NCBI GenBank assembly: GCA_964443785.1
Contig: CAYUER010000026.1
Coordinates: 1 to 9,598, forward strand
Direction of reading: 5' to 3'
From: CALMZN01 sp964443785
Lineage (GTDB): Bacteria > Patescibacteriota > Patescibacteriia > UBA1558 > GWA2-36-10
DNA: 9,598 nt
The notes below the pieces were generated by a model that was not told the origin of the DNA, made no database searches, and worked only from the letters and a program-made list of their open reading frames with translations. Made by a program: the position numbers and the translations under genes. Below are positions 6,215-9,598 of the stretch, in pieces (position 1 is the stretch's first letter; the number at the start of each line of letters is the position of its first letter).

Positions 6215-6235
6215 ATTAATTGAAATAATTGTAAA
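6207..6235 (-). promoter_or_regulatory. Leftward promoter of the winged-helix regulator operon
   Basis: On the minus strand TTTACA (6230-6235, 5 of 6) is followed after 17 bp by TATACT (6207-6212, 5 of 6). Initiation near 6200 gives a leader of about 18 nt before the ATG at 6182. Its -35 directly abuts the start codon of the opposite gene, as the rightward -35 nearly does on the other side, so the two promoters are mirror images about 6210.5. Confidence 0.7.
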
Positions 6236-8335
6236 ATGACCAGTTTTAAAGTCCAAAAAATACTGCGCTATGACGCCCTGGCCGCTCGAGCCTATTCTGA
6301 AAGCTACCTCAGCGAAGTAAGCAGTGCTGGCCAGCTTTTTGTAGTTTTGGAGCTACCAAAAGCCGAGCGTCTAGACCAACAAGCCTTGATTGATGAGCTG
6401 ATCAATCTCTGTTCTTCTTTATTTTTATCAGCCAAAAATAGTGACCCAAACTCACTACTAGAAGATATCATCAAGCAGGTCAACGAATTATTGCCCGAGC
6501 TCAACGCTCGTAGTCGCATGCGTCATTGGCTCAATACTCTAGACATGGCTTTTGGCATTATCAAAGATAATAATGTCTGCTTTACCAATATTGGTCATAT
6601 TGAGGCTTGGCTCATTAGTCACAATCGCCTTGAGCAGGTAGCCAACAAAAATGAGCATATCAACCCAGCCAAAGTCTTTTCTGAAACCATCAATGGCACT
6701 CTCGAAGAAGGAGATTCATTGATCATTTCCACCAATTCACTCCTCGACTATTTAGCCAAAGAAAAAATACGCCAATTGGTCAGAAAATACACTCCTCAGA
6801 GCGCTGCTGCTAAAATACAATTTTTATTACAAACTGTACCGGATTTTGTCACTTTTAATTCATTAATTATCAAAAATTCTGGCGACGCTGATCATGAGCT
6901 ACGAGCTGATGAGCTCAATGCTATTAGTCAAACCGAGAAAAAGCAAAGCGACATCATCGAAGCCAAAGGTGAGCTAGCAGCACCCTCTAGCAAACTACCA
7001 CGACGCAACAAAAATAGCACCGAAACAGCCACTCCAAAAAACACCAATATTTTACGCAAAATAGCAAACTTTTTTATCTTGGCTGGATATTTTTTTGTAT
7101 TAGTTTACAAAACATTAAAATTCATTGCTAAAGAAATAAAAAATACTTTTTTATTTTTATTTTCCAAAAAATATCGCCAAAATAAAGAAGATGAAACAAT
7201 CCAACAGGTAAAATCAAAACTTTACACCCGCTATCACTGGTGGCGTAAACTAAATAAAACAAAAAAGATAGCCGTCATCGGCTTAGTATTGACGCTATTA
7301 TTTTTTATTCAAGGTACAGTCTACTTGACTCAAAAAAAATCTGTCGAAAAAAAAGACCAAATATACCAGCAAATTATTCAAAATATTAACGCCAAATTTG
7401 CTGAAGTTGACGCCAAGCTGATTTATAATGATGAAATGTCAGCCGAGCAAATCTTACTAGAAATCGAACAATCATTGAACAACTTCCAAGCTGCCAAGCC
7501 AGAACAACAAAGTGAAATCAATAGCATCAAAGAAAAGATTGGCCGTGAGCTCAATAAAGTGCGCCATATCTACGAAGTGCCCCAACCATTGGAGCTGGTC
7601 AATCTAGCCGAAATCATAGGACCAAGCCAGATAGTCCAAAAAAATGGTCAATTTTATATCTTGGGCCAAGAAAAATTATATTTTTATGACAACAAAAGCT
7701 TGAGTGCTCTGGTAGATTTTGACGGCGGCATACTCTTGAGTGACTGGCCAAATCAAAATAAACTATTACTCAGCAAGGCTGATAGCCACGCTATCTATGA
7801 CATAGCCAGCCAAAAAATTAACGAACTAACTATAACCAAAGCGGCCGCAGCCACCAAAATTGTTGATTTTAATATCTATGGCAACAATCTTTATGCTTTA
7901 GACAATGGCACCGGTCAAATCTACAAATATACTGAGCAAGGTCAAAGTTTTGGAGCAGCTAGCCCATGGATCAAAGATAGCACCAAAATCAATGAAGCCA
8001 GCTCTTTTGCTATTGATGGCAGTGTTTATTTCATCCAAAACAACGGGGAAATCAGCAAATTGACCAAAGGCAATAAAGATAATTTTAGCTACCATGTACC
8101 TAGACCAATCATTGGTGCCAATAGTAGTATCCAAACTTTTAAAGACGCCAAATACCTCTATATCATAGACCCCCAAAACAAAAGAGTTATTATTTTTGAT
8201 AAAAATGGATCTATCAAGAGCCAATATACCTCTCCGGCTTTTGACAATCTTTTGGATCTAGCGATTGATCCTGAAGAAAAAGCCATCTACCTACTCAATG
8301 GACAACATATCTATCTACTAGCTGTTGAGCAATAA
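6236..8335 (+). CDS. Membrane protein with PP2C-like pseudophosphatase domain and C-terminal beta-propeller-like region
   Basis: This 699-residue protein has no gene name I recognise. Residues about 1-215 follow the PP2C/SpoIIE phosphatase pattern: AGQLFVVLEL (31-40) where the family has its first DG-containing strand, FTNIGHIEAWLI (116-127), and LEEGDSLIISTNSLLDYL (156-173) in place of the usual GD..ll.TDG..d. The metal-binding aspartates are absent (LELPKA for DGxGG, TNS for TDG), so it is probably inactive. A charged linker (216-270) leads to a hydrophobic helix at about 276-293, a second hydrophobic patch to 309, and a clear membrane helix at 344-364. A coiled-coil-like stretch follows (about 368-445). 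Residues about 450-699 show repeated short strands (YFYD, LYALD, VYFIQ, LYIID, IYLLN), as in an NHL- or WD-like propeller. An even number of membrane crossings would leave both ends in the cytoplasm; topology is uncertain. It ends two bases before the assembly gap. Confidence 0.8.
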   Translation: MTSFKVQKILRYDALAARAYSESYLSEVSSAGQLFVVLELPKAERLDQQALIDELINLCSSLFLSAKNSDPNSLLEDIIKQVNELLPELNARSRMRHWLNTLDMAFGIIKDNNVCFTNIGHIEAWLISHNRLEQVANKNEHINPAKVFSETINGTLEEGDSLIISTNSLLDYLAKEKIRQLVRKYTPQSAAAKIQFLLQTVPDFVTFNSLIIKNSGDADHELRADELNAISQTEKKQSDIIEAKGELAAPSSKLPRRNKNSTETATPKNTNILRKIANFFILAGYFFVLVYKTLKFIAKEIKNTFLFLFSKKYRQNKEDETIQQVKSKLYTRYHWWRKLNKTKKIAVIGLVLTLLFFIQGTVYLTQKKSVEKKDQIYQQIIQNINAKFAEVDAKLIYNDEMSAEQILLEIEQSLNNFQAAKPEQQSEINSIKEKIGRELNKVRHIYEVPQPLELVNLAEIIGPSQIVQKNGQFYILGQEKLYFYDNKSLSALVDFDGGILLSDWPNQNKLLLSKADSHAIYDIASQKINELTITKAAAATKIVDFNIYGNNLYALDNGTGQIYKYTEQGQSFGAASPWIKDSTKINEASSFAIDGSVYFIQNNGEISKLTKGNKDNFSYHVPRPIIGANSSIQTFKDAKYLYIIDPQNKRVIIFDKNGSIKSQYTSPAFDNLLDLAIDPEEKAIYLLNGQHIYLLAVEQ

Positions 8336-8337
8336 AA

Positions 8338-8437
8338 NNNNNNNNNNNNNNNNNNNNNNNNNNNNNNNNNNNNNNNNNNNNNNNNNNNNNNNNNNNNNNN
8401 NNNNNNNNNNNNNNNNNNNNNNNNNNNNNNNNNNNNN
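8338..8437. other. Assembly gap (100 N)
   Basis: Exactly 100 ambiguous bases separate the convergent propeller gene and rplL. A round 100 usually marks a scaffold join of unknown length, so the true distance, any terminators, and even the adjacency of the two sides are not established. Both flanking genes have intact stop codons outside the gap. Confidence 0.99.
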
Positions 8438-8453
8438 TTTTTGATTCGATAAA

Positions 8454-8858
8454 TTATTTCAAAGTGACAGTAGCGCCAGCTTCAACTAATTTAGCCTTGA
8501 TACCCTCGGCTTCTTCTTTGTTGACACCTTCTTTGATCATCTTAGGAGCACCATCAGCCAAATCTTTGGCTTCTTTCAAGCCCAATTGAGTGATCTCGCG
8601 GATGACTTTGATGACACCAATCTTGTTGGCACCAGCATCAGTCAACTCTACACCAAATGAAGTTTTTTCTTCGGCTTGAGCAGCTGGAGCAGCACCGGCA
8701 CCGGCGGCCATCATCATAGGAGCAGCAGCGGAAACACCAAATTTTTCTTCTAGGATAGAAACTAATTCGGCTAAATCCAAAACTGACATTTTTTCTACTT
8801 CTTCGACAATACCTTTGAATTTAGCAGGTACTGTGACTTCTTTTTTTTCTTCTGACAT
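8454..8858 (-). CDS. rplL: Ribosomal protein bL12 (L7/L12)
   Basis: bL12 forms the multimeric stalk of the 50S subunit that recruits and activates translation GTPases. The 134-residue product has an N-terminal dimerisation segment (about 14-45, with MSVLDLAELVSILEEKFGVS), an Ala/Met-rich flexible hinge (about 44-62) and the C-terminal factor-binding domain (about 66-134, with IGVIKVIREITQLGLKEAKDLADGAPKMIKEGV). It is slightly longer than the usual 120-128 residues because of a charged N-terminal extension of about a dozen residues. It follows rplJ by 35 AT-rich bp with only a weak purine stretch (AAGAAAG) and no good Shine-Dalgarno. It is the second gene of the rplJ-rplL operon under the L10 leader. 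No terminator is visible before the gap, and rpoB is not seen downstream. Confidence 0.98.
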   Translation of the reverse strand: MSEEKKEVTVPAKFKGIVEEVEKMSVLDLAELVSILEEKFGVSAAAPMMMAAGAGAAPAAQAEEKTSFGVELTDAGANKIGVIKVIREITQLGLKEAKDLADGAPKMIKEGVNKEEAEGIKAKLVEAGATVTLK

Positions 8859-8893
8859 ATTTTTTACTTTCTTAATTATTTAATAATTTAAAT

Positions 8894-9415
8894 TTATGAT
8901 TTCTTTTCTTTGATGGCATTCAAAACATATACCAATTTACGAGTATTGCCACCCAAAACATTTACCAAACCTCTCATTGGATTGTTTAAAGTACCGACTA
9001 GCTTGGCTAGCAATTGTTCCTTGCTTGGCAAAGAAGCCAAACGCTTGACCATGTCAACAGCAATGTATTTATTCTCTAAAATACCACCACCCAAACTCAT
9101 AGCTTCATGATCTTTGGCGAATTTGCTCACAATTTTAGCGGCAGTCACTTCGTCACCATAAGAAAATGTCACGCCAACTGAACCAGATAAATTATCCAAA
9201 TCACTGTCAGCCAAAACATCGGCTGTAGCTTTTTTGAGTAATGTTTTTTTAGCAACCAAATATTCAGCGTTATTTTTACGTAATTCATTACGTAAAACAT
9301 CCACTTCCTTCACTTTTAAACCCTGATCCGTACTAAAAACCACACCTTTGCTAGATTCCAATTTTTCTTGGATTCTCTTGATGGCTTCTGATTTTTGTTC
9401 CTTATTTTTTGGCAT
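8894..9415 (-). CDS. rplJ: Ribosomal protein uL10
   Basis: uL10 anchors the bL12 dimers to 23S rRNA at the base of the stalk, and in complex with bL12 represses its own operon. The 173-residue product is of normal length. It begins with the typical MPKNKEQKSEAIKRIQEKLESSKGVVF pattern, continues through LRNELRKNNAEYLVAKKTLLKKA (about 41-63), and ends with a Leu-rich segment containing NPMRGLVNVLGG and LVYVLNAIKEKK that matches the family's bL12-binding C-terminal helix. The start ATG lies 11 nt past the T-tract of an attenuator terminator and has no Shine-Dalgarno (context AAAAATATG). rplK and rplA do not lie within the 180 bp upstream, and a consensus promoter there indicates that the operon starts with rplJ. 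Confidence 0.97.
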   Translation of the reverse strand: MPKNKEQKSEAIKRIQEKLESSKGVVFSTDQGLKVKEVDVLRNELRKNNAEYLVAKKTLLKKATADVLADSDLDNLSGSVGVTFSYGDEVTAAKIVSKFAKDHEAMSLGGGILENKYIAVDMVKRLASLPSKEQLLAKLVGTLNNPMRGLVNVLGGNTRKLVYVLNAIKEKKS

Positions 9416-9426
9416 ATTTTTCTATT

Positions 9427-9450
9427 AAAAAATCTGCGAATAACCGCAGA
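9427..9450 (-). terminator. Attenuator terminator in the rplJ leader
   Basis: On the minus strand TCTGCG and CGCAGA (plus 9445-9450 and 9433-9438) form a 6-bp stem with a 6-nt loop, followed immediately by six T (9432-9427). It lies between the operon promoter and rplJ, so it must be conditional. Its 5' arm is also part of an 11-bp alternative pairing with the L10-binding region (9529-9539). Confidence 0.88.
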
Positions 9451-9461
9451 CAGACATATTC

Positions 9462-9477
9462 CAAGCAAAAATGCTTG
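9462..9477 (-). other. Spacer hairpin in the rplJ leader
   Basis: CAAGCA and TGCTTG form a perfect 6-bp stem with a four-T loop on the minus strand, between the L10 aptamer and the terminator. It is not followed by a T-run. It may bring the two antiterminator strands together or act as a pause hairpin; that role is inference. Confidence 0.6.
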
Positions 9478-9480
9478 TTT

Positions 9481-9541
9481 TTACCTCGGTAGGATGTTTA
9501 ATCTTGGCTAATATTAGCCAAAAACCCACTGTCTACGGTGC
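9481..9541 (-). ncRNA. L10 leader (autoregulatory ribosomal protein L10(L12) binding element)
   Basis: The minus strand carries the conserved ACCGTAGACAG (9529-9539) and CCGAGGT (9483-9489) blocks of the L10 leader family, directly upstream of rplJ. Visible pairing is GTGGG (9525-9529) with CCTAC (9489-9493), one G-T, and outer ACC (9537-9539) with GGT (9483-9485), which leaves the asymmetric kink-turn loop that binds L10(L12)4. An 18-nt perfect palindrome (9504-9521, with GGCTAA/TTAGCC) caps the element as a hairpin. In Bacillus subtilis this leader is known to control rplJL by transcription attenuation; here too a terminator lies downstream. Confidence 0.92.
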
Positions 9542-9562
9542 TAATTAATAAATTGTGTAAAT

Positions 9563-9591
9563 ATTATAAAGTAAAAAAAGAAATATGTCAA
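9563..9591 (-). promoter_or_regulatory. Consensus promoter of the rplJ-rplL operon
   Basis: On the minus strand a perfect TTGACA (9586-9591) and a perfect TATAAT (9563-9568) are spaced by the optimal 17 bp. Initiation near 9556 would produce a leader of about 140 nt containing the whole L10 element and attenuator. It is the strongest promoter in the window, as expected for a ribosomal protein operon restrained by a downstream attenuator. Confidence 0.92.
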
Positions 9592-9598
9592 GAATTAA

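Noticed and set aside
7898..8224. Open frame of 108 codons on the minus strand
   Set aside because: It is antisense inside the propeller-like region of the 699-residue protein, with no promoter, no start signal and no recognisable fold.
9504..9521. 18-bp perfect palindrome as a possible protein operator
   Set aside because: Its position inside the L10 leader, between the two strands of the kink-turn stem, explains it as the apical RNA hairpin.
1..9598. Search for CRISPR arrays, insertion sequences, phage genes or toxin-antitoxin pairs
   Set aside because: I saw no regularly spaced direct repeats, transposase motifs, terminal inverted repeats or phage genes. The genes are mostly housekeeping, plus one divergent locus of uncertain role.

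Overview
The window is AT-rich bacterial chromosome. It looks like a reduced, deep-branching lineage, most likely a member of the Candidate Phyla Radiation (Patescibacteria). That placement is inference. It rests on the trimmed division/cell-wall cluster, a MurF without its usual N-terminal domain, scarce Shine-Dalgarno sequences, and a regulator / TsaB-like / membrane-propeller gene group of a kind I associate with CPR genomes. I cannot assign a phylum from sequence alone.

Layout. (1) Positions 2-161: a tRNA-Glu(CTC) gene with encoded CCA and its own promoter. (2) Positions 162-5109, minus strand: a compact division/cell-wall (dcw) operon, transcribed as mraZ - rsmH - ftsL-like - ftsI-type PBP - murF. 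Two junctions are a single base (TAA-T-ATG). murE, mraY, murD, ftsW, murG, murC, ftsQ, ftsA and ftsZ are not here. The mraZ promoter is well defined and carries a two-repeat MraZ operator; two perfect DnaA-box 9-mers lie on either side of it. (3) Positions 5111-6182, minus strand: a winged-helix regulator with a degenerate nucleotidyltransferase-like half, overlapping a short, degenerate TsaB/YeaZ-like gene, closed by an intrinsic terminator. (4) Positions 6183-6235: a symmetrical bidirectional promoter driving that pair leftward and, rightward, a 699-residue membrane protein. The membrane protein joins a catalytically dead PP2C-like domain to a beta-propeller-like region. (5) Positions 8338-8437: a 100-N assembly gap. 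(6) Positions 8454-9591, minus strand: rplJ-rplL with a consensus promoter and a full L10-leader attenuator.

How the parts work together. The dcw genes cover precursor ligation (MurF), septal transpeptidation (FtsI with FtsL), rRNA methylation (RsmH) and autoregulation (MraZ). The rplJL operon appears to be autoregulated: L10(L12) binding to the leader would release an intrinsic terminator, and an 11-bp alternative pairing that would block that terminator can be read directly from the sequence. The least described part is the central divergent locus, positions 5177-8335. It combines degenerate versions of three enzyme folds (PP2C, nucleotidyltransferase, TsaB) around one shared promoter.
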